A stretch of DNA of 64,000 nucleotides from Clostridiaceae bacterium Marseille-Q4145 (GTDB lineage: Bacteria > Bacillota > Clostridia > Lachnospirales > Lachnospiraceae), in the NCBI GenBank assembly GCA_018223365.1, contig JAGTTP010000002.1, forward strand, positions 124,001 through 188,000. Reading direction: 5' to 3'. Position numbers and translations under genes: made by a program. The notes beneath the pieces were generated by a model, which was given only the letters and a program-made list of their open reading frames with translations, had not been told where the DNA came from and did not search any database. Shown here one piece after another: positions 27,231 to 36,466 of the stretch. Positions within the stretch are counted from its first letter, which is position 1. Each line of letters starts with the position of its first letter.

Positions 27231-27557
27231 GGGTTTCTAAATAAAAAATCGTTAAAGAAACCTACCAACGCTGCCGATAACTTGCCTTATGAGAAAGTTG
27301 GTAAGAATGAGCCTGTGTGCATTGCGGATGAGGTGCCGTTTGAGATTCCGGAGAGCTGGGAGTGGGTACGGTTAGGAAGTATTGGTGAAACTAATATCGG
27401 TCTAACTTATAAACCGAGTGATAAAGTAGATGAAAAAAATGGAATAGCCGTTTTGCGCTCTAATAATATTCACCTATTATTTTTTTCATGGGCCTATATG
27501 AAAATACCCCCATCCCAGTTCCTGTTTTTCTTCGCCACAACAAGCTTTTATACGTGA
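27231..27557 (+). pseudogene. hsdS remnant (type I restriction specificity subunit)
   Basis: The frame encodes a recognisable start of a target-recognition domain, YEKVGKNEPVCIADE then PFEIPESWEWVRLGSIG, followed by about 30 plausible residues to VLRSNNI. After that the sequence becomes unlike HsdS and stops at 27557. Homology-like sequence continues upstream of the only start (TTG 27282) back to about 27231 with no ATG. So it is an internal fragment of a 350-450 residue protein. No hsdM or hsdR is in the window. It lies about 190 bp beyond the IS110 right end. Confidence 0.75.
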
Positions 27558-27624
27558 AATGGGCCAGAGAATAGCTTCATCAGCCAAAAATTCCACCTTT
27601 TTTGAAAATGACAGGAATTTTTGC

Positions 27625-27655
27625 AAACAAATCGGGCGTGGAGACCCACGCCCGG
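27625..27655 (-). terminator. Probable terminator after the ABC exporter operon
   Basis: Nine-base-pair perfect stem CGGGCGTGG / CCACGCCCG (27633-27641 with 27646-27654), AGAC loop, then GATTTGTTT on the minus strand. A second GGGCGTGG-TTCTCC copy lies 30 bases closer to the gene. Confidence 0.65.
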
Positions 27656-27701
27656 CTAAGGCTGTATTCATGGAGAACCACGCCCATCAAAATACAATCA
27701 T

Positions 27702-29057
27702 TTATTTCACCCGTTTTCCATCACTTATATCCACATCATAGGGATTCGTGATTACCTCTTCGCCTTCTTTCAGGCCACTGACGATCTCTGTTCTGCCGTC
27801 GCTTTGTTCACCGGTCTCTACCGAAGTCAGTATGGCGCGGCTGCCTTTTTTCACATAGACAGCATCTCCGTCAGTATCCGGCACGATGGCAGAGGACGGT
27901 ACCTGCAGCACCTGCTCTTTATGCACAGCATGGAAGGTAAGGTCTGCCTGATGTCCGGCACCGATGCGGTCGGACAGGCCATCTACGGTAAGGATTACTT
28001 TGCTTCGGTTCTCCTCAATACCGAGAACAGACAGTTCTTCTGTGGATACCGGAGATAAGAAGGATACGGTTGCATCCACGATGCTGCCGTCGGACAGTTC
28101 CGCCGTTACTTCGTCACCATCATGAATAAGTGCTGCCTGAGTATCAAGAAGATCCGCTTCCAGCGTCATCTCGGACGGATCATAGATCCGGTAAAGGGGC
28201 TGGTTGGCTGCTACATAGTCTCCGTTTTTCACCAGCATTTCCCAGATCACGCCATCGAGCGGCGCAGTGGGTTCCGCTTTGTCGAGCTGGCTCTGCACCT
28301 GCTCTTCCTGGTTGGAAAGCTGATCTTCGGAGGCCTTTGTACTCTGAGTCAGGGAACTGCTGCTGCCGTCCAGAAGCTTTAATTGATTTTCATAGGAAGC
28401 AATCATGCTTTCATAATACGCTTTGGTACTCTCGGAACGGTTGGTATCCGCTTCCACCAGTGCCTGTTCCGCTGCTGCTCTGGTGCTCTCCAGTGCGCTT
28501 AACTGGGACTGTTTGGTGGGATCGGTGGAACCGTCATATTTATCATAAGCTTTCCAGTAGGCCACATTTGCCACTTGGAAATTCTCGGATGCAATCTGGA
28601 ACAACTGCTCGGCATTTCCATTTTCCCCGTAGAGCTGCTCATAGGTGGTTCTTGCCTGATTGAGCTGGGTTTCCAGCTGCTGTCTGCTCACAGCTACTTC
28701 CGCTTTGGCAGAGTTTCCCTGACTTTTTACTCCCAATTTCTGAGCTTCCAGAGAAGTTTTCTGACGTTCCAGTTCATCACGGGCCTCGGAATCGTCAATA
28801 GCAATCACCTGATCTCCGACGCTGGCTGTTTCGCCTTCCTTTAGCAGTACCTCCGTCACCTGTCCTGCTAACGGTGCGCACACATACTGGCTGTTCTTCG
28901 GTGTTACGGTGGCAGACGCCGTGAAGGTTTCCGTAAGGTCCGCTTTTTCCATGATCTCCGTCTCCACCGATACCGGATTTAACAGCACATAGAGTCCGAC
29001 AGCTGCCAGCACAATGACGGCTGCCCCTGCCAGAATCAATTTTACTTTTTTCTTCAT
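27702..29057 (-). CDS. HlyD/RND-type periplasmic adaptor subunit of an ABC exporter
   Basis: Membrane-fusion-type adaptor, 451 residues. A short basic N-terminus and a membrane anchor (ILAGAAVIVLAAVGLYVLL, residues about 7-25) are followed by a biotinyl-lipoyl-like half (APLAGQVTEVLLKEGE), a long coiled coil (about 100-250) and the second lipoyl half. The C-terminal beta domain ends ITNPYDVDISDGKRVK. I start at ATG 29057, two bases after the permease stop; the frame is open 88 codons further but that part is the antisense-like overlap with the permease. It works with the FtsX-type permease and ATPase upstream. Confidence 0.88.
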   Translation of the reverse strand: MKKKVKLILAGAAVIVLAAVGLYVLLNPVSVETEIMEKADLTETFTASATVTPKNSQYVCAPLAGQVTEVLLKEGETASVGDQVIAIDDSEARDELERQKTSLEAQKLGVKSQGNSAKAEVAVSRQQLETQLNQARTTYEQLYGENGNAEQLFQIASENFQVANVAYWKAYDKYDGSTDPTKQSQLSALESTRAAAEQALVEADTNRSESTKAYYESMIASYENQLKLLDGSSSSLTQSTKASEDQLSNQEEQVQSQLDKAEPTAPLDGVIWEMLVKNGDYVAANQPLYRIYDPSEMTLEADLLDTQAALIHDGDEVTAELSDGSIVDATVSFLSPVSTEELSVLGIEENRSKVILTVDGLSDRIGAGHQADLTFHAVHKEQVLQVPSSAIVPDTDGDAVYVKKGSRAILTSVETGEQSDGRTEIVSGLKEGEEVITNPYDVDISDGKRVK

Positions 29058-29059
29058 CT

Positions 29060-31426
29060 TTATTCCCTCTCCATCAGAAGCGATACCGGTGCTACCGCTT
29101 TTAGTTTTCTCAGAATCAATTGTGAACTGATAAATACAGCAACGCCCATGAGTACAATCGCTTCCAGTACAGATGCTGCATCTACAAAATCCGGAATGCT
29201 GTACATCTTCGCCGACATGGAAACTGCCAGCATATGGCTCATCCACAGAGTCATAGGAATGCCAAGAAGAATACCTCCCGCAGTCAGAATCCACTGGCCC
29301 ACACTGATGACTTCCAGACATTCTTTCGCCGTCAGCCCCAGCATCCGCATGACAGAAAGTTCTCGTTTCAGTTCCTCAAAACTGATAAGGGCGCTGGTGT
29401 ATAAAACCGCCAGACCAATAAGAATTCCCAGTCCTACCATGGAACCAATCATCACGGTAAAGCTTCCCATGAGATTCCGCCAGGTATCAAGCTTGGCTGC
29501 CCGGCTCTCGATTCCGGTGACCAGCGGCGCCCCGTCAAAGCTCTTCCACAATTCTTCCTGGGCATCTTTTGCCGCCTTAATATAAACTCCTGTTGATACA
29601 TCCCTGTATTCACTGATCTTTGCCAGCCCTTCCGGTGACAGATACGCGGTCGTTCCCATATATTGTTCCATGACGGCTGTTATCCGGATTCTGGAAACCC
29701 GTTCTTCCGGGTACAGGACTTTCACATCAATCCAGTCCCCGGCTTTCACACCCAGCCGCTGGCTCATATGGATGGACAGGACAATGCCGTCCGATTCCAC
29801 TTTAATCCGTCTTCCTTCTTTATCTGCCAGGCAGCAGAGGGTGGAATCCGGTTCGATTGCCTGCAGGGTGCAATCCAGCTCCGTATCTCCCCGCATCAGT
29901 TTTCCCTGAGTCTCCGCAAAAGGCTCCATCTTCTCAATCTGGCTGTTCTGGATAGATGCAAGCACCTCCCTGGTCTTTAATGGCTGTTCAAAATATACAG
30001 TAAAATCCTGATGCTGTACTTTCTCCAGATTATCAAAGAGAAAGACATCGAACAGAGAATTGACCGACATAAGCGTCGCTGTAATCATAAAGGCGCAGGC
30101 AATTCCAAACAGGGATAAAAGGCTTCGCCTCCGGTTTCGGCTGATACTTCGAAGCGCCATAATCCCCGGCACGGTAAATAATTTGATAAATCCAGGAATC
30201 CGCTCCGCCAGCGTTGCTTTCGCGCTCTTCGGTGCCGGCGGCCGCAATGCATCTGCCGGACTTAATCCAGTCAGATTTTTCGCACACAGGAAGCTTACCG
30301 CTCCACAGAAAGCTCCTGCCAGCACGGTTCCCAGCACCAGATATTTCATGGAAATCCCGGCTATGGCATCCGGCAGATTATAATACTGCCTATAGTATGT
30401 AATCAGTGGAGATGCCCCAAAATTACCCAGAAGACCTCCCACAGCTCCGCCGATCACGCCGATCAGCAGGCCATAGCCCAGATAGTGAAGTCCGATCTGT
30501 CTGCCGGTAATTCCAAGTGACAACATGGTTCCGATCTGAATCCGCTGCTGATCAATCAGCCGGTGCATAGTAATGTAAAGCACCACTGCAGCCACAAAAA
30601 GAAACAGAAATGGCAGCACCACCGCCATCTCCTCCAGCTGGCTCAACTCCGAATTCAGCATGGAAGCAGACTGGTGATCTTCTCTTCCATAAACGCTGTA
30701 ACAGCCATAAGGCTTCAGAAGTTCTTCCACCTGGTCTTTCACATCTTTTACTTCATACCCCGGTTGTAATGTAAATGTAAAGCTGTTTGCCATATCCTGC
30801 ATGCCATAGAGATTTTCCATGGTACGGAGACTAACAAACCCCACATCGTAATGATAGGGATCAGGATACATCTCAACGATGTTCCGGATAATATAAATAT
30901 TTTCCGGCGAAATGCCTCCGCCCGTAATCTCAAATTCTGTTTCTTTTCCGGAAACCATCACCCGGATTTTCTGTCCCGGCGAATACCCTCTTGCTTCCAG
31001 AAATGCATTTCCGGCCACCATCTGCAGGTCTCCGTCACCTGCGTCCATGCCTTGAAAAAGCATGGGCACATCGGAGCCGCCCTTTTCATAGGAAATCAGT
31101 TTCAGCCGCGCGGTCGTATTTCCCTGTTCCTGATTCTCCTCTTTGATACGGACTTCCTTTATAATCCGTGCATTGGCATCCGTGATTCCCGGTATTTCCT
31201 TTATTTTATCCGTAATCGCGGCCGGTGCTTCCTGCACCTCCGCGAATCCATCCGCAAAAGAGCTTCGTTCATAGAGCAGATCTCTGGATGCAATCAGATG
31301 GTCTTCTGCCACCGACATAAGACAGTACCCACAGAATCCAACAGCAACAATCAGAAGGCAGATACCATAAGCTGCTATGCTTTTCCTCATGTCGCGGAGC
31401 ATCTTTTGCAAAAGCAGTTTTACCAT
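29060..31426 (-). CDS. ABC transporter permease with two FtsX domains
   Basis: 788 residues. One N-terminal membrane helix (residues about 18-38), a large extracytoplasmic MacB_PCD-like domain, an FtsX core (helices near 272-395), a further helix near 435 with a second soluble domain, and a final FtsX core (about 685-775). This double-FtsX layout is typical of Firmicutes exporters for peptides, lipids or antibiotics. ATG 31426 overlaps the ATPase stop by seven bases. Substrate unknown; there is no adjacent two-component system. Confidence 0.88.
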   Translation of the reverse strand: MVKLLLQKMLRDMRKSIAAYGICLLIVAVGFCGYCLMSVAEDHLIASRDLLYERSSFADGFAEVQEAPAAITDKIKEIPGITDANARIIKEVRIKEENQEQGNTTARLKLISYEKGGSDVPMLFQGMDAGDGDLQMVAGNAFLEARGYSPGQKIRVMVSGKETEFEITGGGISPENIYIIRNIVEMYPDPYHYDVGFVSLRTMENLYGMQDMANSFTFTLQPGYEVKDVKDQVEELLKPYGCYSVYGREDHQSASMLNSELSQLEEMAVVLPFLFLFVAAVVLYITMHRLIDQQRIQIGTMLSLGITGRQIGLHYLGYGLLIGVIGGAVGGLLGNFGASPLITYYRQYYNLPDAIAGISMKYLVLGTVLAGAFCGAVSFLCAKNLTGLSPADALRPPAPKSAKATLAERIPGFIKLFTVPGIMALRSISRNRRRSLLSLFGIACAFMITATLMSVNSLFDVFLFDNLEKVQHQDFTVYFEQPLKTREVLASIQNSQIEKMEPFAETQGKLMRGDTELDCTLQAIEPDSTLCCLADKEGRRIKVESDGIVLSIHMSQRLGVKAGDWIDVKVLYPEERVSRIRITAVMEQYMGTTAYLSPEGLAKISEYRDVSTGVYIKAAKDAQEELWKSFDGAPLVTGIESRAAKLDTWRNLMGSFTVMIGSMVGLGILIGLAVLYTSALISFEELKRELSVMRMLGLTAKECLEVISVGQWILTAGGILLGIPMTLWMSHMLAVSMSAKMYSIPDFVDAASVLEAIVLMGVAVFISSQLILRKLKAVAPVSLLMERE

Positions 31427-32127
31427 TGCAGTTCCTCCGCTTTCAATGGATGGGTATTTTCCTCCACCCGCTGAATCTGCCCGTCCTTCATATAAAATAC
31501 CCGATCCGCCACTTTTGCCATCTCTGCATTATGGGTGATGGTCACCACCGGGCATCCGATCTGGTCCCGCACATCCAGAAGAAGCTGCACCACCGCCAGA
31601 GAGTTTTTGGAATCCAGTGCTCCGGTAGGCTCGTCACAGAGCAGAATCGACGGATTTTTCACAATCGCCCTGGCAATGGAGACACGCTGCTGCTCACCAC
31701 CGGACATCTGGGATGGAAAATGTTCTTTCCGCTGCGCCAGTCCCACCATCTCCAGGACTTCTTCCGCACTTCTGGAGCCTTCCGTAATGCTGGCAGACAG
31801 CTCTACATTTTCTCTGGTCGTCAGGGTCGGTATCAGGTGAAAAAACTGAAATACAAATCCGACGACATTTCTCCGATAATTGGAGAGTTCCCTTTCCGTC
31901 ATTTCTGATAAGTTCTGATTCTGGTATAAAAGCTCTCCTCCGCTTGCCTTATCCATTCCACCAAGCAGATTAAGAAGTGTACTCTTACCGGAACCGGACG
32001 GTCCTAAGACGACCACAAATTCCCGTGGCCGGATCTCAAAAGAAACCCCATTTAGCGCATGTACAGCCACTTCTCCCTCTCCGTACCATCGCCTCACATC
32101 CATTCCCTTCAGTATCCATTCTTCCAT
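31420..32127 (-). CDS. ABC transporter ATP-binding protein (MacB/LolD type)
   Basis: 235-residue ATPase: Walker A GPSGSGKST, signature MSGGEQQRVSIARA, Walker B LLCDEPTGALD and a switch histidine in VTITHNAEM. ATG 32127 has AAGGAGA upstream and gives the normal family N-terminus; the frame is open 24 codons further. First gene of the three-gene exporter operon. Confidence 0.92.
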   Translation of the reverse strand: MEEWILKGMDVRRWYGEGEVAVHALNGVSFEIRPREFVVVLGPSGSGKSTLLNLLGGMDKASGGELLYQNQNLSEMTERELSNYRRNVVGFVFQFFHLIPTLTTRENVELSASITEGSRSAEEVLEMVGLAQRKEHFPSQMSGGEQQRVSIARAIVKNPSILLCDEPTGALDSKNSLAVVQLLLDVRDQIGCPVVTITHNAEMAKVADRVFYMKDGQIQRVEENTHPLKAEELQW

Positions 32128-32180
32128 TATTTTCTCCTTGTGGTTAGATATGCCTAATTTATTTACAGAAAGTATAGCAC

Positions 32181-32226
32181 AAAAAAATAAGAGATACAAT
32201 CCTGTAATCCAGGTGTATCTCTTATT
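32181..32226 (-). terminator. Terminator after the BASS transporter
   Basis: Twelve-base-pair perfect stem AATAAGAGATAC / GTATCTCTTATT (32186-32197 with 32215-32226), then seven T on the minus strand. It overlaps the upstream region of the ABC ATPase. Confidence 0.9.
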
Positions 32227-32233
32227 TTCTTAA

Positions 32234-33172
32234 TTAGCGTTCCGCAGTTCTCGCAAAAAAGTTTGCTAAGATTGCTCCGGATACATTGTGCCATACACTG
32301 AAGACTGCTCCCGGAATGGTTGCCAGCGGATACTGTGCAAAATGTACGGTTGCAAGAGAAGTTGCCAGTCCGGAGTTCTGCATACCGACCTCAATGGAGA
32401 TTGCACGGCATTTGCTCTCATCCAGTTTCAAAACTTTTCCTACGCCGTAACCAACCGTGTAACCAAGTACATTATGAAGAATGACTACACCGATGATCAG
32501 AAGACCGGAAGTCATGATCTTTGCGGAGTTTGCGGATACAACAGCTGCTACAATCGCTACAATCGCAGTGGTGGAGATCAGCGGAAGGATTTCTACTACT
32601 GTCTCAGTAATTTTCTTAAAGAAGTGGTTGATGACAAATCCAAGCAGGATCGGTACAATCACGACTTTAATGATGGATACGAACATGCTCACTACATTCA
32701 CATCTACTGTCTGTCCTGCATACAGCTTGGTCAGCAGCGGAGTCAGGAACGGAGCAAGAATCGTGGATACGGAAGTCATACCAACGGACAGTGCCACATC
32801 TCCTTTGGAAAGGTAAGTCATAACGTTGGAAGAAGTTCCTCCCGGGCAGGTACCTACCAGAATGACACCGACCGCCAGTTCCGGACTCAGGTGAAACAGT
32901 TTTGTCAGACCGAATGCCAGAAGCGGCATAATGGTAAACTGGGCAATACAGCCGATAATCACATCCTTCGGGCGGCTGAAGACTACTTTGAAATCATCCG
33001 GCTTCAGGGTAAGTCCCATACCAAACATAACAATACCAAGCAGTGTATTGACATAGCTTGTCTTAATAAAGCTGACACTGGACGGTGCAAACAATGCAAC
33101 CAATGCCATAAGAATAACAATGGCCGCCATATAACGGCTTACAAAATTAGTGATTTTTTTCAGTACGTTCAT
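32234..33172 (-). CDS. BASS-family (bile acid:sodium symporter-like) transporter
   Basis: 312 residues, about nine to ten membrane segments, of the BASS/SBF family, whose members carry bile acids, pyruvate, ketopantoate or other organic anions with Na+. Family features include GIVMFGMGLTLKPDDF near residue 44 and the GTCPGGTSSNVMTYL crossover motif near 107. ATG 33172 has GAGGAGA upstream. A T-box leader lies directly ahead, so expression should respond to an uncharged tRNA, most probably tRNA-Ile. That points to an amino acid or its keto/hydroxy acid rather than a bile acid as substrate; this is inference. Confidence 0.88.
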   Translation of the reverse strand: MNVLKKITNFVSRYMAAIVILMALVALFAPSSVSFIKTSYVNTLLGIVMFGMGLTLKPDDFKVVFSRPKDVIIGCIAQFTIMPLLAFGLTKLFHLSPELAVGVILVGTCPGGTSSNVMTYLSKGDVALSVGMTSVSTILAPFLTPLLTKLYAGQTVDVNVVSMFVSIIKVVIVPILLGFVINHFFKKITETVVEILPLISTTAIVAIVAAVVSANSAKIMTSGLLIIGVVILHNVLGYTVGYGVGKVLKLDESKCRAISIEVGMQNSGLATSLATVHFAQYPLATIPGAVFSVWHNVSGAILANFFARTAER

Positions 33173-33262
33173 TTCTAGTCTCCTCTTTTCCTCTTTTGTA
33201 TATGCATCTTCACACCATAGCGCAAATGCTTCCACAGGTATTTTTACGTTGTCCGGACAAAT

Positions 33263-33540
33263 AAAAAAACCTTCATCTCTACTATAAGAGACAAAGGTTT
33301 AAAATCCTCTGCGGTACCACTCTTCTTGCCATGGAATCCATGACCACTCTCTACTCATCTACTAATGAGCGACAGGATAACGACTGTCAGCCGTCCGGAT
33401 CTACGCGGTAACATGCTTCTCGAACCGGATGCTCAGAGGTGATTTTCACTGAAACTGCATCACCGCATTCCACCATCCGCGGCTCTCTGTAGAATTCCTT
33501 CCAGTTACTCGTCCTCGTCATTGCGAAGTTCATATAACGT
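33263..33540 (-). promoter_or_regulatory. T-box riboswitch (isoleucine-type specifier likely)
   Basis: Read on the minus strand, the leader has the hallmarks of a T-box. GACGAGTA is the 5' side of the specifier loop, ACAGAGAGCCG the distal stem I. CAGTGAAAATCACCTCTGAG is the 3' side. The T-box core GAGTGGTACCGCAG is at 33322-33309. A terminator with a 13-bp stem (33299-33287 with 33280-33268, two G-U pairs) and a run of seven T follows. The stem ACTG/CAGT frames the specifier loop; within GAAAATCACC the best codon is ATC (Ile), because it is followed by a purine and because TGGT pairs an A discriminator. AAT (Asn) is the alternative. Confidence 0.9.
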
Positions 33541-33545
33541 TTGTT

Positions 33546-33574
33546 ATGGTACTCCTGTTTCCAAAGCATGTCAA
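33546..33574 (-). promoter_or_regulatory. Promoter of the T-box leader
   Basis: Consensus TTGACA (33574-33569), 17-base spacer, TACCAT (33551-33546) on the minus strand, placing the transcript start near 33540, right where stem I begins and just after the ldh-like stop at 33582. Confidence 0.75.
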
Positions 33575-33581
33575 TAGGATT

Positions 33582-34556
33582 TTACAAATTTTTTTCTTCC
33601 GGATAAACACTGGTAATGGCCGTCCGCAGATGTTCATAGCAATTCTCTAGATCTTTCTTACCATTTTCGTCAAGGGGCAGCTCCAATACCCGGTCAATTC
33701 CATTCTTAGAAATAACACAGGGAAGGCTCATGGCTACTCCGGTCATACCATACTGGCCTGACAGAACAGTAGATACCGGTACTACGGATTTTTCGTTCCG
33801 GACAATGCTTCCAATCAGACGACAAGCGCTTAATGCCACGCCGGAACTGGTATAACCTTTCAGTTCCACAATATCCAGTCCGATGACCTTGGTATCATGA
33901 AGAAGTTTCTCTTTATCCGGCTGTTCTTCAAGGTCAAACTGCTCTTTCAGCTGGTCAAAGGGCACACCTACAATATTTACCGTGTTCCACGGAATAAAAG
34001 AAGTAGAACCGTGCTCACCCAATACAAATCCCGTCACGTTCTTAGCGTCAACACCGCACAAATCACCCAGCATCTTATTAAAACGTGCCGTATCCAGCAA
34101 GGTTCCGGTTCCAAAAATTTTATTTGCCGGATAATTGAACTTTTTCTGTGCAATATAAGTGAGAATATCGAGAGGATTAGATACAACAATAATAATTGCC
34201 TCCCGCGTATATCGGGTAATCTGCTCCATAATATCGTTCATAACACTGACATTTTTCTCCAAAAGCACCATCCGGTCTCTTGAATTACCTGGCTGAATAC
34301 TGGGACCTGCTGTAATGACAATGATCTGTGCATCTGCACACTCTTCATAACCGCCTACGCGGATGTCTGCATTGGCACTGTAGGCAAATGCGGTTGTATG
34401 GCTGGCATCCAGCACCTCTCCCAGCGCTTTCTTCTGATTACGGTTTACAACCACAATATTATCCAAAATATTCATCCGAAGCACCGAATTTAAAATCGCA
34501 CTTCCTACATTTCCAGCTCCAATAATGACCATTTTTCCATAGGATACTTTTCCCAT
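33582..34556 (-). CDS. L-lactate dehydrogenase-family 2-hydroxyacid dehydrogenase, altered specificity residue
   Basis: 324 residues, LDH/MDH fold. NAD site GAGNVGS, catalytic pair Asp155/Arg158 in GTLLDTARF and His182 in LGEHGS, and the substrate arginine in the mobile loop are present. The mobile loop reads AGPSIQPGNSR: the position that is Gln in lactate and Arg in malate dehydrogenases is Ile87 here. The acidic residue after the second beta strand (normally Asp) is Asn in VVVNRN. Both suggest a bulkier hydrophobic 2-oxoacid, such as a branched-chain one as in hydroxyisocaproate dehydrogenases, and possibly altered cofactor choice. ATG 34556 has GAGGAGGAA upstream. A group II intron ends about 50 bp before it. 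Confidence 0.88.
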   Translation of the reverse strand: MGKVSYGKMVIIGAGNVGSAILNSVLRMNILDNIVVVNRNQKKALGEVLDASHTTAFAYSANADIRVGGYEECADAQIIVITAGPSIQPGNSRDRMVLLEKNVSVMNDIMEQITRYTREAIIIVVSNPLDILTYIAQKKFNYPANKIFGTGTLLDTARFNKMLGDLCGVDAKNVTGFVLGEHGSTSFIPWNTVNIVGVPFDQLKEQFDLEEQPDKEKLLHDTKVIGLDIVELKGYTSSGVALSACRLIGSIVRNEKSVVPVSTVLSGQYGMTGVAMSLPCVISKNGIDRVLELPLDENGKKDLENCYEHLRTAITSVYPEEKNL

Positions 34557-34609
34557 AACCGGTTCCTCCTCTTCACTTTCTTCCAGCAGTCTATCATATT
34601 TTGTCCAAA

Positions 34610-36466
34610 ATCGAGTAGGAGGAATTTCTCTTAAATGAGAAATTCCGACCTCTCACACCACCGTACGTACGGTTCCGTATACGGCGGTTCAATCAACTTA
34701 ACAAGTAACACACTTTTCGGTGTAGTAATCTAACATTGAAATTAGTCCAAATGAGGCTAATCTTTTGTTACTTATAGCAGCATTTACTGCGCCTTTGTTA
34801 CATACATAAGCTATTCTTTTACCTGTGTATGCAACTCGTCTAGCTGTGTTTCTGTCTATTCCAAGTTTTACAAGGTTCTTCTCTCGATTCTGTGGTGTTT
34901 TCCATTGTTTCCAAATGCACATGCGAAGCCGATAACGGATTCTTGAATCTAATTCCTTGCATAGTGTTTTCATACTGCCTATCTTGAAGTAGTTAATCCA
35001 ACCTCTTATGAGCTGATTAAGCTTCTCCACTTTATAGCTGTTGCTAACACCCCAACTACGGCATGTGAGTTCTTTCATTCTCTTCTTAAACTTCGTTACT
35101 GATTTAGCATGTGGTTTTGCCTTAAACTGATGTGCTCTTGAATCAAAGTAGAACCCAAATCCAAGGTATTTAAGTCCGCTTGGTCTGTCTACTTTACTCT
35201 TAGTCATGTTGACCTTGAGCCCTAGCTTTTCTTCGATGAATCGTGAGATATTTCTCATAACTCTATTCGCGGACATTTCACTTCCGACCATGATAATACA
35301 GTCATCTGCATATCGTACAAAGTTAAGCCCTCTCTTTTCCATTTCCTTATCAAGTTCATTGAGCATGATGTTTGCCAACAACGGAGAAAGGTTTCCTCCT
35401 TGTGGAGTTCCTACAATGGAATCCTCATACTCATCGTCTATCATAATTCCGCTCACTAGATACTTCCTTACAATAGAGATGATATCTCCGTCCTTAATTG
35501 TTCTTCCAATTAAAGTCATTAGCTTATCATGGTTTACTGTGTCAAAGAACTTTTCCAAGTCGATGTCTACAATCCAGTCATTTCCGTCATTCATTATATC
35601 GAGTGCCGTTAGAATTGCCTGCTGTGCACATCTATTAGGTCTGAATCCGTAACTGTGGTCATGGAACTGTTCCTCATAGATTGGTGTTAACACCTGTGCG
35701 ATGGCTTGTTGTATGAATCTGTCTGTTACTGTTGGTACTCCCAGGTTTCTGACACCGCCATCAGGCTTTGGTATCTCCACTCTTCGTACTGGCTGAGGCT
35801 TATATTTTCTTGTCCTCAACTGTCCCTTGATGGTTTCGCCGTTCTTTGCAAGGTGTTCCTTCAATTCTGTGTACTTCATTCCGTCCACTCCCTCAGCACC
35901 TTTGTTTCGTACGACTTGCAGATATGCTCTGTTGAGATTATCACTAGATAATATCTGCTCCATTAGATTACTTGTGTCCATGCGTTCTTTCCTTTCCGTC
36001 TCGCTTGATTTGACCACCTTTTACCCGATTGGTTACGGCAGATGTTGTCATTTCTGCAATACGAGACATACTCAAACTGATTGATTGTTCGCCCCTTCGC
36101 TCCATCCCCATTACAGAGACTTCTTCGCTACTATGGGCTCGGCTGACTTCTCACAGTTCGTTGTTACTAGGCTAATGAAACCTCTGTGAGACCTCCACGC
36201 TTAAGGTGCACGCTCTTTCTCTCCATATATCCGCCGCATTTACTCTGCTTCTACAAACGTGGTAGTTATTAGACTTCGCTGTTCTTTGCCAGCTTATCAC
36301 TCGAAGCCTAGCCTTATATGCGATTTCTGTCCGTCGGACCAGAGATTCGCCTACAGCTTCCTTCAGATTCCACCTCACGGTAGACACCCTTGCTGTTTGG
36401 CTATACATTTCCCACTACCCGGGCATGTTCGGGACTTACACCCGTTAGAGCGCGCCCATGGCGCGC
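34610..36466 (-). mobile_element. Group II intron (class C features)
   Basis: About 1.86 kb retroelement. The 3' end shows domain V (GAACCGCCGTATACGG ... CCGTACGTACGG near 34690-34650), a domain VI hairpin GGAATTTCTC/GAGAAATTCC, and the terminal CCTACTCGAT ending at 34610. The 5' end is placed at about 36466, directly after an intrinsic terminator, where the sequence reads GCGCGCC rather than the usual GTGYG. The 36017-36460 stretch carries no gene; it is the catalytic RNA domains I-III (for example ACGGGTGTAAGTCCCG). Insertion behind a terminator and an ORF without an HNH domain both fit class C introns. Confidence 0.82.
34698..35981 (-). CDS. ltrA: Group II intron reverse transcriptase/maturase
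   Basis: 427 residues. Reverse-transcriptase blocks are intact: RRVEIPKPDGGVRNLGVPTV, HDHSYGFRPNR, DLEKFFDTVNHD, GTPQGGNLSPLLANI and the catalytic FVRYADDC. The maturase (X) domain follows, with RGWINYFKIG. The protein ends at LDYYTEKCVTC with no HNH endonuclease. ATG 35981 has AAAGGAAAG upstream; the frame is open 12 codons further. It promotes splicing and mobility of its own intron. Confidence 0.94.
   Translation of the reverse strand: MDTSNLMEQILSSDNLNRAYLQVVRNKGAEGVDGMKYTELKEHLAKNGETIKGQLRTRKYKPQPVRRVEIPKPDGGVRNLGVPTVTDRFIQQAIAQVLTPIYEEQFHDHSYGFRPNRCAQQAILTALDIMNDGNDWIVDIDLEKFFDTVNHDKLMTLIGRTIKDGDIISIVRKYLVSGIMIDDEYEDSIVGTPQGGNLSPLLANIMLNELDKEMEKRGLNFVRYADDCIIMVGSEMSANRVMRNISRFIEEKLGLKVNMTKSKVDRPSGLKYLGFGFYFDSRAHQFKAKPHAKSVTKFKKRMKELTCRSWGVSNSYKVEKLNQLIRGWINYFKIGSMKTLCKELDSRIRYRLRMCIWKQWKTPQNREKNLVKLGIDRNTARRVAYTGKRIAYVCNKGAVNAAISNKRLASFGLISMLDYYTEKCVTC

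Noticed and set aside
29058..29321. 88-codon N-terminal extension of the HlyD-type adaptor
   Set aside because: It overlaps the end of the permease gene in another frame, lacks a ribosome site, and the membrane anchor expected at the N-terminus follows ATG 29057.
33241..33600. Possible tRNA or other structured RNA gene
   Set aside because: The GTGGTACCGC core plus terminator and the stem I motifs identify it as a T-box leader, not a tRNA.
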